Source of the DNA: Pseudisothecium myosuroides
Taxonomy: Eukaryota > Streptophyta > Bryopsida > Hypnales > Lembophyllaceae
Length of the DNA: 64,000 bases
Reading direction: 5' to 3'
Assembly (NCBI GenBank): GCA_951799445.1
Contig: OX637296.1
Location: forward strand, 12,772,001 to 12,836,000
Each line of letters starts with the position of its first letter. Within the stretch, counting starts at the first letter, position 1. The translations under genes were made by a program, and so were the position numbers. The notes beneath the pieces were generated by a model. The model was given only the letters and a program-made list of their open reading frames with translations, had not been told where the DNA came from and did not search any database. Of this stretch, positions 1-9,294 are shown one piece after another.

Positions 1-165
1 AGGGTTTACAAGCATTTATACTTTCACCCTGTAAAGACGTTGCAACCAAAAAAGAATGATCTTCCAGATCACTATAGAAATGAAGAATGCACCTTCTGGT
101 CCAAAGATCATACTCCGTACCATTTTGAGTAATCCTTAGGCCATAGGCCAGCGTCCTTAGCCTCT
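1..165 (+). repeat. Tail of the preceding tandem unit
   Basis: These bases match 33,231-33,390 and 61,109-61,270 (shared run CACTATAGAAATGA), the right-hand part of units 1 and 2. About 1.9 kb present at 33,395-35,290 is missing here, so the preceding unit joins unit 1 across a deletion. No coding potential is seen. Confidence 0.75.
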
Positions 166-225
166 ATACTTCCAGGGTTAACTTGGGCTATGACCTATGT
201 GCGAGAGGTTTTACAGAACAACTTA

Positions 226-470
226 TGTCACATTTAACTACTTTTGGACTATTTAGTGAATTCTGGACAAAACATCGTGGGATCTCACGATGATAACATC
301 GTGGGATCCCACGATGTTTGGATAGATCTCTCGATATTTGGATAGATCTCTGGATGTTTTGGATAGATCTCTTGATGTTTTGTACTATCTCTCGATGATC
401 AATTTTTTTTCTGTTGAAGACCGTTATTAATTCTGGACTTTCAAAAGTCCAAAAGTAGTTAAATGTGGCA
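226..470. mobile_element. 245-bp TA-flanked MITE in unit 1
   Basis: The ends are inverted repeats of about 25 bases (TGTCACATTTAACTACTTTT and its complement at 446-470), flanked by TA at 224-225 and 471-472. Units 2 and 3 lack the insert at 35.35 and 63.39 kb, giving the empty site. The interior holds two copies of a short palindrome (CATCGTGGGATC/CCACGATG) and four degenerate GGATAGATCTCT repeats. TA duplication suggests a Tc1/mariner-type non-autonomous element; no protein is encoded. Confidence 0.8.
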
Positions 471-533
471 TACTTGATGAAATGATTTTTCGAAAGCCAG
501 CCAACACAGAAATTATATATATCTTCCACGGCA

Positions 534-599
534 ATGATTGGATTTAGAGTCAGCGAGGATTTCTGTCCGGGCCCAATTTGTGATGAGGCAGTTGATTGA
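534..599 (+). other. 21-codon ORF, unit 1 copy
   Basis: ATG to TGA, read as MIGFRVSEDF then CPGPICDEAVD. Equivalent ORFs start with ATG and end at the same place in unit 2 (35,404-35,457) and unit 3 (63,453-63,518). Unit 2 has a clean 12-base in-frame deletion. It could be a small peptide, an upstream ORF, an exon fragment, or chance. Weak evidence for translation. Confidence 0.25.
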
Positions 600-2243
600 A
601 ATGCTTTGGTTGAGTCCAGAAATCTACAGTTCGCGAGCTACTAGGAGCAAACTTCCAGTACACTATACACAACTACAGGAAGAAGGTGCTCTATCCCTGA
701 ACACCAGGGTCTTCCTGAGTAGGCGCCTTACATGTGGTCACAAGATACATTCCTACGGACAAAAACATGACAAATACATGACAAAAATTGACAAAATTAC
801 GAGGGCGCCAATTCGGGGTTCGGAGCACTGCAATCAATCCCAGCTGTAATGAATTTGCACGGGATCATTGACTTCTGCATATGCAGACATGCTAGGAATC
901 AACTACGAGTATATATTCGTCCTAAACTGCGAATTAAGTTCTGGCATCTTCAGTTGTATGTTGCCTGGACCTAAAACTTGAGCATGTCGTCAAACTTCAT
1001 TCAAACCAGCATCCACGCAGAGCTAGAGCTGAACCTACGTTACGCGCTTGCCTGGATGCTGAAAATCGGTACATGCTTGAAGCTTCGGAGCATTTTTTTC
1101 ATTTCGAAGTGATAGAGCTTTGCAGAGATACTTTGCAGGTCCATTGGTTACATTACGTGTTCATTCATTTTATTGCTGGACACTTGCTTGCAGATGGAGT
1201 TTTTGTTGCTTAATATGAACGTGAGTGAAAAGATTAGCAGAGTGTCATTTTTCCAGTCTAAGTGCTTAATTAAGAATGGAAGCAGACGTTGAAATCTAGT
1301 CTACAGTTTAGCTAGACTGATTCGCTTGCCGAAGTGGTGTGACACTGATGGATGCTGAAAATCGGTACAAGCAGCTATGCAAGTGATTGCAGTGCAGAGT
1401 CTTGCAGAAACATTCTGCAGGTCCTTGGCTGAGTTGGTTCCGACAGGTGTTCATTTATATTATTGCTGGAATCTTGGTTGCTAGTAGAGTTTTTGTTGCC
1501 TAATGTAAACTAAGACTAACAGGGCGTCATTACTCCTCCATTTCCAGTCTGAGTGCTTAATTAGCATGTAACCAGACTACGGTTTATTCCGAACTGTTTT
1601 CATCTTGATGTTTTGATTGTATCAATGAAAGCATGCCGATCATGGTATGGAGAGGATGATCTTCTGGGCGAGAGAAACGGGTACCTTGTGTGCACAGTGT
1701 CGCGGCTCGTAGAAAGTCAATGGATCAATGAAAACTAGAAGCGGGACTGCTCTATGGCAGGCCTTCATTCATGTGACAGGATCCAGTCTAGGATTAAGAT
1801 GGAGTATTGTAATTCGATCAGCGTACATAGTAGAATATGTGCCGGACTACTTCCAAGTGAGCAGTAATAATTACTCTTCATCCCATTTTCTTCGTTTTGT
1901 CTTATTTCTTTGGGGGAATTGAAGGAAACAAATGAAGGGACCGTTGCAGTGAGAGTCATTTAGTTCGTTATTGGTGGCGCTTCAACTAGCATAGAAGAGA
2001 AAGGGAATCCGGGGACAAAGGGATCGAAGCCAACTTTGGGGTGAAGGGGTAAGGTGGGGACAATCTTTAAACAAATTTTAATTGCAAGGGTTTTGAGTAT
2101 CTTTCAAGGTATCTCTAAGAGTCTTTGAAACGTTCCTAAGGTTGACAAGGTTTGCATCCATCCTGAATATCTTCACAAACCCACATGCACCCCAGATTAT
2201 TAATGAAGAAAACCACTAACTCGGGAACATGAGACTATTAAAA
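600..2243. other. Gene-free stretch, 5' part of unit 1
   Basis: No reading frame here stays open in all unit copies. The stretch holds an internal direct duplication (see 1,050-1,575) and matches 35,458-37,440 of unit 2. Unit 2 has about 240 extra bases (36,720-36,968) between matching flanks near 1,758. It may contain a promoter, but none can be pointed to. Confidence 0.5.
1050..1575 (+). repeat. Internal direct duplication, two copies of about 250 bp
   Basis: Copy one is about 1,050-1,290 and copy two about 1,348-1,575. Both begin GGATGCTGAAAATCGGTACA, share TTGCAGAAAC/TTTGCAGGTCC-type segments, GAGTTTTTGTTGC and TCCAGTCT-AGTGCTTAATTA, and are diverged. The same pair is in unit 2 (35,930-36,530), so the duplication predates the array. 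Confidence 0.6.
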
Positions 2244-2423
2244 CGTCAATAATTTCGTTAAATTGTTGATATTCCATAACTTCAGCGCGGTTCAGGACGC
2301 GCAGCCTGATTCCGAAATGTATACATGTCCTAGTTTGTGACCTGAAAGTAAACCTTCGTGAAGATAGGTGTCACAGTTTTACTTTTTGGCTTGTGAAATA
2401 TCGCCAATTTTACGAAATTGACG
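2244..2423. mobile_element. 180-bp MITE in unit 1 only
   Basis: Ends are imperfect inverted repeats (CGTCAATAATTTCGTTAAA left; TTTTACGAAATTGACG right). Unit 2 lacks the segment at 37,440. The ends resemble those of the TGGGCAATTTC elements elsewhere in the window, so it is probably a related subfamily. It lies just upstream of the Cys-rich exon. Confidence 0.55.
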
Positions 2424-2437
2424 TTGATAACTTCCAG

Positions 2438-2536
2438 GGTGTTGGGTGCCTGTGTTGTGTCGACTGCAACAGAAGATGGGACGAATAATCACGGCCCTGG
2501 CAGCCGCACAGAACCCAAGTAGCGTTCAATGTACAG
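2438..2536 (+). pseudogene. Cys-rich exon, unit 1 copy with stop
   Basis: A 99-base segment bounded by AG (2,436-2,437) and GT (2,537-2,538), in phase 0. It reads GVGCLCCVDCNRRWDE and then hits TAA at 2,486-2,488; unit 2 has CAA (Gln) there and is open for all 33 codons. The C-x-C-C-x2-C cluster could bind a metal, but no known domain is recognised. The following 329-base GT-AG interval leads in phase 0 into the acidic exon at 2,866. It is probably part of a disabled multi-exon gene. Confidence 0.5.
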
Positions 2537-2865
2537 GTGATAACTTCTACTTGCTTTGTTCAAGAATAGTTCTGAATGTTCGATTTTTACAACCACTCTC
2601 CTCTGATAGCTCTTACAGAAGTACCATTCACTGGTGTTTACAAACTGAGGAATAATTATGTTCTTACAATCAACATACGTAACCTTGTGCACAGTTTCTT
2701 CTATGTCCCCGTTTTCAGAAATGCTTTAACTTCTTCATTGTGTGCAAGTCCGGCTCACTAGCTTGCCTGTGTGGCCTTGGCATGAGGTGATTGACATACA
2801 TACGTACGTACATCGATCAAATGGAGAAGGGCAGCCAGTTCTGCATCGTGAGTGAGTATTATTAG

Positions 2866-3292
2866 GGGGTGTCAAAGTACGAGACTATATATGTCTGCAA
2901 GATTTTTCTTTTTGAGGCAGACGATATTGTGAATCTCGAATTCTCGTCCGAAGGCCTTGAAGAGACTGACAACTATCTCTTCTTCGGAGGAAGAGTCTTG
3001 TACTCTGACACCCCCTCTAGTGATACTGATGACAGCTATGTATTCAAGCATGGCAAGAATCTATGCACTTCCAACAACGCCACTCCAGCTTCCAAATTCA
3101 TTCCAGGTACGCGGTGACAGTGACAGCCTCCAATTTTTCTGCAAGTCGTGCTCGTTTTGGAATGAACAAATGATTGGGCATTTTGTTTCGTTTCAAGTCA
3201 TGGCACGATTTCCTAAGCAGATTGTCATGGCCGGTTCACCAAGTGTGCACTATTCATCACGAGTATATTTTGTTCCTACCGGGCCGAATTGA
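2866..3292 (+). pseudogene. Acidic exon with second Cys pair, unit 1 copy, frameshifted
   Basis: After the AG at 2,864-2,865 the frame reads GVSKYETIYVCKI, then an acidic Ser/Asp stretch (SDTPSSDTDD), to a stop at 3,115-3,117. The continuation seen in unit 2 (FFCKSCSFWNEQMIGH, then ARFPKQIVMAG) is here in another frame, because this copy is longer than unit 2 by a number of bases not divisible by three at about 3,082-3,105. A GT at 3,107 could be a donor that hides the shift, but unit 2 reads straight through. No known family is recognised. Confidence 0.5.
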
Positions 3293-3505
3293 AGGGTTAG
3301 CTAGGCATGGCACGGAATCTCAAGCAAGTTTTATATTATTTGTTGTATGGTAAGAAGAGATATTCGAAAGGCTTGCATCCCTACTGTAGGCACGAACAAT
3401 GAGATGAGTGAGATTAAGTGTGTCTGTTCAACTTCCTTCATCCGATTGATCGATATCCGAGGTAGTGAGGCACTAGGGGCTCTTTTGCGTTTCCCTGTAT
3501 CACTT

Positions 3506-3570
3506 TCCCCTGTGTGAGGGACAATCCTGTGACTTTCCCCTGCGTCACAGGATTCTCGCTCACATAGGGG
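3506..3570. repeat. 65-bp imperfect hairpin, unit 1 only
   Basis: CCCCTGTGTGAGGGACAATC ... GTGAC pairs with GTCACAGGATTCTCGCTCAC ... GGGG, with a ten-base loop. Unit 2 lacks it (near 38,490). It is probably a small insertion or the remnant of one. Confidence 0.45.
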
Positions 3571-4631
3571 CACCTCACGAGTGGTAGCAAAATATTTTTC
3601 GATTTTGAGCAAAGGCCGCTATGGCTGGAGCATTTCTCAAGAAATGATGAGTGTTTTGTTTTGTTTTGCATTATTACAAACCAAATTCAAAACGTTTTAT
3701 GAGGCCGGTCGCTATTTAGTGTAGAGATGGCAGTTGTAAAAACAAAAAAAGAAAATAAATCACCAAGAAAATGTCACAGATCGGTGGTCAGATGAATATT
3801 GAACATTAATCGGGGATGACTGTAGCTCTCTTCTGCTTGGAAATGTGAATGATTGAGAGAAAATAGGTAAAATTTTAGTGGAATGAAATTACGAAGACGC
3901 TAAGTCGATAAGTAGATACCTACAAAACATTTTTTAAAAGCGTTAGAAAACTTTCTTGCAATGCCAAGGATGTAGGTCCAAAATATCCTTTTGATTCACC
4001 AAAGATCAATTATTTTGTGGTTGAGCCATCGGTTTCTTCACTTCCTTGCCTAGAATATAATTAAGGCCATTTCAATATTCTTCGAGAATGTAATCGAACT
4101 CTAGCTGCTGATAGTATCGAATTCTTCATATTCCAAAATACAATTTTGATAGGACTACATTCTTCAAAATATGACATTCTAGAATTAGGTTGCCTTGTAA
4201 AGTTAGGTATCCACTTATAACATATTTGTAAATGTTTGAAGTTTTAATTTTACTATCTATATTGTGGGTACATGATGAAAACTCAAGAGTGCCCTAAGTC
4301 TATCATAAATGAGTTCATATGTAATTTTATGACTCGAAATGATTTTGATCGAGTTCCACACTTACTGCCCCTGAAATGAGGACTGTAAGCAGATCTCAGG
4401 GGCAGCTAGTGTGGAACTTGATCAAAATCACTATTACCCTCACTGAAATGAGCATACTTTCAATAGGGATTGAAGATCTGTACCAAACAAAAATGTTTAA
4501 GATTGCTTGCAATGAAATTGGGTATCAGTACGTCTCTGGAGTGCCGAAAGTTTAATTTATGACCTACTATTTTAATTTCGTTGGGGTAGGCCTCCCTAGT
4601 CTGTGAATTATGTTATCATCAAAATATGCAG
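3571..4631. other. Gene-free stretch with one conserved hairpin
   Basis: Matches 38,500-39,661 of unit 2, with many indels. No reading frame is shared. The one structured element is the hairpin at 4,341-4,429. Unit 2 has about 140 extra bases at 38,870-39,013 ending in a CGTCAATTT/AAATTGACG palindrome, possibly another copy of the 2,244 MITE type. Confidence 0.45.
4341..4429. repeat. Conserved 89-bp hairpin, unit 1 copy
   Basis: GATTTTGATCGAGTTCCACA...TGCCCCTGA pairs with TCAGGGGCAG...TGTGGAACTTGATCAAAATC, giving arms of about 34 bases with few mismatches. The unit 2 counterpart (39,348-39,431) keeps most pairing. It could be a MITE older than the duplication or a small-RNA hairpin; the sequence does not decide. 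Confidence 0.6.
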
Positions 4632-5048
4632 GTCAGGATGCAAGGGCGCGAGACTCACGTCTCCCTGGTAAGTTTTTCTTCCTTCTATTTCAAAATGAAG
4701 TATACAGCACAGCCTTTGAAAACAAAACCTTTGTAGTTTTTTTGTTTTTTTTTGAAACAAACGGACCAATTCCATTGAAAGGGGAACAAGTACATCGAAC
4801 CAAGGGAACTAAGTCCCCGGCGGAAAATATTTAGCTTTTCAACAACTCAATATCTACTTTTTTAAATGATTTTTAATAAAGGAGCAAGCCTCCCAAACCA
4901 ATCGGCCAGGAAGCAAAGCAGCACCCAGAGAAAACCTTTGTAGGTTTGAAACTGTCTGGTCGCGTCACAGGAGAATTCCAACATTATAAGAATTGGGCAA
5001 ATTTCCTTATGGAAATTGAACAAGAATGGTGTGACCATGAGACTCTGT
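4632..5048 (+). pseudogene. Exon fragment split by a SINE-like insert, unit 1
   Basis: After the acceptor-like ATATGCAG the segment matches the open frame 39,662-39,886 of unit 2. The segment TFVGLK-SGRVTGE is shared (TFVGLKLSGRVTGEF here), followed by FQHYKNWANFLMEIEQEW and a TAG at about 5,051. The frame is lost upstream: one T is missing in the run after GCCTT, and a 194-base insertion sits inside the segment at 4,737. A GTAAGT donor-like site at 4,668 is present in both units, so the exon may really be only 36 bases. Function unknown. Confidence 0.4.
4737..4930 (-). mobile_element. SINE-like retroposon, unit 1 only
   Basis: A 194-base insert flanked by the 13-base direct repeat AAAACCTTTGTAG (4,724-4,736 and 4,931-4,943); unit 2 has a single copy. 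The plus strand begins with a T-rich tract, meaning a poly-A tail on the minus strand. The minus strand contains GGTTCGATG, resembling a pol III B box. Length, tail and a long variable target duplication fit a SINE; its parent RNA is not identified. Confidence 0.6.
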
Positions 5049-5316
5049 CCTAGATAAACAACAATATTAGTTTAATAGTAAACAACAACCAGTCGGCCCC
5101 ACATCCCCACTCCAACCAACCCACAAACGCGGGTGTGAATGCGGTGCCTAACTGCGTTGTGCAGCGTGAATGTGGTTGTAGACAGGACTTGTAAACTGAG
5201 ATTCAGAAACCATAGATGATGCCGGAGTCGATGCCGGAGTCGATGCCGGAGTCAATGCCAGAGTCTCTGTCCCAACGAGTCGATGCCGGAGTCAATGCCA
5301 TAGTCTCTGTCCCAAC
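5030..5316. other. Unit 1-specific insert with a 12-bp minisatellite
   Basis: Roughly 280 bases absent from unit 2 (39,855). The last part (5,218-5,316) holds GATGCCGGAGTC repeated three times and then a degenerate larger repeat ending TCTCTGTCCCAAC, present twice. As the period is 12, it stays open in some frames, but nothing suggests it is translated. Confidence 0.5.
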
Positions 5317-5935
5317 AAATGTTCTTTTATGTCCATATTCCATTCTTTTGTATCCTAGAGTATCCTAGAATTCGATCATCATTGGAACATCAATTGACTG
5401 TGCAGTTAATTCCTCCAGAAGCCCACAGATGGGCATTTTAGATTTCTCCTGTGTATTTGCAGTTTGTCCGTACGCGGTTTTCGATAAAGGTCCAATATTT
5501 TAGCATTACACGAAGTAACGACGTAACGACCAGCTAAGTATTAGCATTACCCCATGGTAACGCTTGAATGTTAATTGCAGGATGTTGTCCCTTGCTGATG
5601 TTTTCCCTGATGGAGAGATGATCACATTAATTAAACTTAAATGGCGAGTTTCAGTGTCAAATTGTGATTTGAAAAAATAAAAAAATGGCCCAAATCAAAG
5701 TGAATGTCAATCTCAAGGTAACCAAGCAAAGTCCCACTCCAACCGAAGTCCAATTGTGACTTCGAAGGAGACTGACCTTTTTTTTCCTAGATTAAAAAAA
5801 ACTAGACTAGCTAGATACATGGGGCGAGTGTACTGCGTTAAAGAGAAAAAACATTAACCCTCAAGGGCTAGCTAGATTTGAGTTTTTATTTTACTTCTAA
5901 ACGTATAAAGTTAGATACGGAGTATGATTTTTCAG
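5317..5935. other. Gene-free stretch
   Basis: Matches 39,860-40,376 of unit 2 with indels. No shared reading frame, RNA gene or clear repeat is seen. Confidence 0.4.
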
Positions 5936-6100
5936 TTGGGCGACACTAACGGTGTCAATGTCACTAAAATCCGCCATTGTTCCTGGTCCCCTGTGGCGAA
6001 ACGATCGAGGCTTAGTGACTGTCAGTAGTCCCAAATGCATATACTGTATTTCTGTTTTTCAATGGCTGGAAATATTTTGCTTTTTACAGATTGGTGGTCC
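5936..6100 (+). pseudogene. LGDTNG exon, unit 1 copy, frameshifted
   Basis: After a TTTTCAG acceptor-like site it reads LGDTNGVNVTKIRHCSW. An extra C in the run at 5,988-5,991 (TCCCC, against TCCC in unit 2) shifts the frame to a TAG at 6,026. Past the shift, the unit 2 frame is recognisable as NDRGLVTVSSPKC. The intact version is at 40,377-40,562. Confidence 0.5.
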
Positions 6101-6287
6101 TTGACCGGGTTGAAGACTAGCAAAGCTAAAGCTCAGATCCCAAGAGCAACATGGATAGGTACCTGGCCGTGGGCTAGCTGGACGCCTAGATGTTGCTCTG
6201 GTACGAATCATCACATCAGGGAAGACAATCGTACCGAATTTAGACGTGACAGTTCCTTTCTTTCCGTGACTACAATCAAGCGTACAG

Positions 6288-6503
6288 GTATTCTCAAAGC
6301 TTCATAAGAGCTCACAAGCCCTTTGGTTCGACTTTTCTTTCGAGTTTGAAGTTCTCCGACGAAGCGGAACCGACACCGAGTGCTGGAGTCCTTCCTCATC
6401 TACAAGCGGACACTTCGACGGTTCTCGCTTCAGAATCATCAATCACGCAGCGATTGTGCATGTTGCTCTGGTACGAATCTCTCCCGTAAGCCTCTTCGAA
6501 TGA
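6288..6503 (+). CDS. Stop-terminated exon, unit 1 copy
   Basis: A phase-0 frame after GTACAG (AG at 6,286-6,287) open for 71 codons to TGA. The N-terminal part (KLHKSSQALWFDFSFEF) and C-terminal part (RIINHAAIVHVALVRISP, then VSLFE-stop) are matched in the same frame by unit 2 (40,683-40,850). Indels in the middle compensate each other, and several differences in the C-terminal part are third-position. It probably is the last exon of the gene that includes the exons at 2.4-6.0 kb. There is no ATG in the exon, and no family is recognised. Confidence 0.45.
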   Translation, partial: VFSKLHKSSQALWFDFSFEFEVLRRSGTDTECWSPSSSTSGHFDGSRFRIINHAAIVHVALVRISPVSLFE

Positions 6504-6839
6504 CCGCAAAGCAGCTGTAGCTAACGAATACTTGCTTTGAAGGGTTTAGAAAGGTCGGTATGAATAAGGGTTTCGTGAATTACTGTCCGACCACGATCGT
6601 ACTGACGGCCTGCAGGATGGTCGATCTGTTGATCGATTGCCACAGGTAGGCCGTTTACTGTTACATACATTTGCTTCCGTGGTGCAACAAGACCGGAAGT
6701 TCGGAACTAATGAAAACCTAAATTAATTAATACTTGGCGTTTTGGTCAAGTTTCTTGAACATGAGGGTCCTAGTTTTGGCAAGTGCGATCCCCAGTTGCA
6801 AGTTTTTCAAACCAGGACTTGTGAAATTTAGGTTTTCAG
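6504..6839. other. Spacer after the stop-terminated exon
   Basis: Matches 40,851-41,160 of unit 2. No conserved frame is seen. It may hold the 3' end of one gene and the start of the next. Confidence 0.35.
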
Positions 6840-7048
6840 ACGCATGCCTTGAAATGCTTATAAATCTCCGCCTATATGACGAATTCGACGTTTCCTACCG
6901 GTGGGTCGGCTCGTCGATCTTCATAATGTTACAATCAGGAGTATTCAGCGCAGCCGCACCGCCTGCACGTGACGAATTTCAATTGATGTTTGCATGTATG
7001 CAGAAATCCTGCGATGATAGTCTGCCTCCAGCCACTTCGTTCATATAG
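6840..7048 (+). CDS. Possible exon (YRWVGSSIF), unit 1 copy
   Basis: After TTTTCAG, the frame reads DACLEMLINLRLYDEF, then YRWVGSSIFIMLQSGVFSA, to a TAG at 7,046. Unit 2 has the same segment (YRWIGSSIFILLRSAVF, FQLIF) with a nine-base in-frame deletion, but a one-base loss at the exon start, and a MITE follows inside it. Differences between the copies are not concentrated in third positions, so coding is uncertain. Hydrophobic in the middle; no domain recognised. Confidence 0.3.
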
Positions 7049-7378
7049 AACGCCGTTGCAGAACTACAAAAGTTTAGACTGCCACAGGACTAAGCTAAGG
7101 ATACGTAAAACCAAGCAATGTTTTACTGCATTGCTTACCCCTAAAGTTGCAACTTAACTGGTCAATTGGTTGAACAGCAGACCCTTAGAACTCGAACCGA
7201 TGGTTTGTGAGTTCCCTTGTGTCTTCCCTTTCAATTTTCCTGACTTTAATTTCCAAGTTCTGAGTTTAACTTCCTTGTTTGCATATATTAGATTCGCGGT
7301 TCGATCAAACGTTGAAGGAGTTATCTGCGCATTCAGCAACCGCCAATCGGCTATTCATTTGGGTGTTGATTTACCGAT

Positions 7379-8355
7379 ATGGAACATTCAGAATTCAGCC
7401 TGGATGGCCCTGCTTTCGAACATTCCACACGACAAGTTATACAACCACATCACGTCATGCTGTTACAGGAGGAAGCAGGCGTTGATATTCAAATTTTACC
7501 GACACCTCCAGGTATTTGAGCTTGCTCAATTTGTATACTGCACTAGCCTTAAAGCTTGCTAGATTAGATCGTTCTAGAATGTGATCTGCTGTTAGTACAT
7601 GTAGTGTTAATTTATGGTCAGTTTTTCATCGCAGGCTCCCGTAGCTATTCACACTTGGGAATAACTCCCTTGAGCATGGCGACCATTTAGATGAGCTAGT
7701 AAATTTGTTTGAGTATCTTACGTACCTTAACTTGTCATTCATCATATTAGACTCTTGTTGTAACTGTCACTTGATCATTTGCCAACTGCATGGTATCAAA
7801 AAATTCCCGTAGTTCCCTCATGCCTGTAGGTGTAGTGTGAAATATACTGTTTGAAATAGGGTAAAATTAGCTACGAACACCCTTTTTGACAAACTCGCGA
7901 AACTTGATAATTATCCTTCAATACTGATAAACGAATAGAAAAGCGTCAACTTTTTCGAGACCCCTCGACCAATTAATCTAAGGCAAGAAACTGCGTGATT
8001 GAAACTTAGTTCTATTCTAGATTGACATTGGAAAACTTGAAATTGTATAGTTCAATAACCGATCAATATCGTGTAACAATTTAATGCAGGGTCACCAACG
8101 CGGCGGGAAGAACAAAGAGAGCAAGCAGCTGATGCCCCGGGGAATCCGGTACTGAAATGTATGATGGAAGCTGCCTGTGATCCCCTCCATGCCTTTCAGG
8201 AGTATGAGCATTACTCCTTCAGTCTCAACTCAGCTGATGTCCCCGAAGACGAGCTTACCAATGAAATGGAGGACATATCTAGTGACGAGGATCAGCTTTC
8301 CAGTGAGCTTAATTGCAAGGGACGTCAACGAAACCGCTCTGAAACGTGCAATTGA
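7379..8355 (+). CDS. Two-exon gene of unknown function, unit 1 copy
   Basis: Proposed CDS joins 7,379-7,511 and 8,090-8,355 (399 bases, 132 residues). Exon 1 starts with ATG (MEHSEFSLDGPAFEHS) and ends CCTCCAG/GT. The 578-base intron ends TTAATGCAG, and exon 2 continues in phase 1 into an acidic Glu/Gln-rich stretch, then ACDPLHAFQEYEHYSF, VPEDELTNEME and a basic tail before TGA. Unit 2 (41,830-42,819) has the same start, splice sites, phase and stop region, with indels only in multiples of three. That is the best coding evidence in the window. The start may be internal if further 5' exons exist. No signal peptide, membrane segment or known domain is seen. Low complexity and acidity suggest a soluble protein; function unknown. 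Confidence 0.6.
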
Positions 8356-8595
8356 AGCTGGAGCTCCAGAGACCTGAGAGCCTCGTCGTGGCTCTCTAGA
8401 AGCATTCGATCAAGTCAAGATCAACTAGCTCTTCAAATGGGCATTTTCAACAACTCTAGCATGAACATTACCTTCGGAGGTCCTGTGAATGATGCCAGCA
8501 AGTATTGGCAAGGTATGCAGATCTTACAGTTTGCATTGTGTGGACGTACTTTAAATGGAGCAGGTGAGGAATCGATCAATAAAGAGGGGTTTTGA
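8356..8595 (+). pseudogene. 3' extension block after the TGA, unit 1
   Basis: The frame of exon 2 reopens after the TGA at 8,353-8,355 and runs to TGA at 8,593. It includes LALQMGIFNNSSMNITFGG, VNDASKYWQGMQ and CGRTLNG. Unit 2 has the same peptide pieces but in three frames, because of single-base indels. It was probably once the C-terminal part of the same protein. Alternatively, an intron removes the stop: an AG lies before AAGCATTCGA in both copies. The AATAAA at 8,579 lies inside this frame and is not good evidence for a polyadenylation signal. Confidence 0.4.
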
Positions 8596-9290
8596 TACCC
8601 TTCTCCACAACATCATGGATTACACAGTATAACGTACTTCATAGTTAAATACTGTAAGTTTCTGGAAATGTATCCATAGTGTACATACTTAATTAACTAG
8701 TCAAGCTCTTTCAAGAATACCTTGTTGACCTCTCAAATCTTTCTTTTCCATGATAGATGAAGCACAGGTAGCGTGCTGTATACCGGTATAACTAGAAATT
8801 TGCTTCAGGTTTGAAATAATTGCTGACTTTGATCGATCCCACATTCAGAGCCAGTTTTTCTCGACCTAGATCGAATATATGACCGGCAGTAGCTAATCCC
8901 ACGGCAAGGATGCTCAGTTGTGAGTAAATTTACAAGCTCAGCAACCATACACGACTGTCCTCCTTGTGTAACTTGTGTAGTTCATTTTCTGTGGCGAAAT
9001 TATCGCTTGTTTTCAGTTTCGCCACACAGTTATATATCCTGCCGGCAGTCCAACAGGCAATTTAGTGTTCCAGATATAATGATTGATATATATATATATA
9101 TATATATCGTCCTCACCTTTGAGGCATTTTGAAGTACTCTCACGGTAGTATTAATGTACGGAGGGAGAGCCTTCTTATGATCACTGTGACCTAAGAAACC
9201 TCCCTGTGAAGCAGGGGGAGTATATATTTCTTTTGATGTTTTGATGTTCCGCTGAAAAGGGTTAACTTTTTTTTGAATTATTGCGGCCTT
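8596..9290. other. Gene-free 3' flank with a TA microsatellite
   Basis: Matches 43,050-43,700 of unit 2. It contains a (TA)n run at about 9,085-9,107, shorter in unit 2. No conserved frame. Confidence 0.5.
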
Positions 9291-9294
9291 TTAA

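Noticed and set aside
6035..6307. 90-codon frame overlapping two exon-like segments
   Set aside because: Not open in unit 2; it is a shifted reading of the LGDTNG segment and spacer.
8578..8584. AATAAA as polyadenylation signal of the two-exon gene
   Set aside because: It lies within the conserved reading frame of the 3' block in both units, so the match may be coincidental.
9085..9107. (TA)n run as a promoter or origin
   Set aside because: Simple microsatellite of different length in the two units; no other signal.
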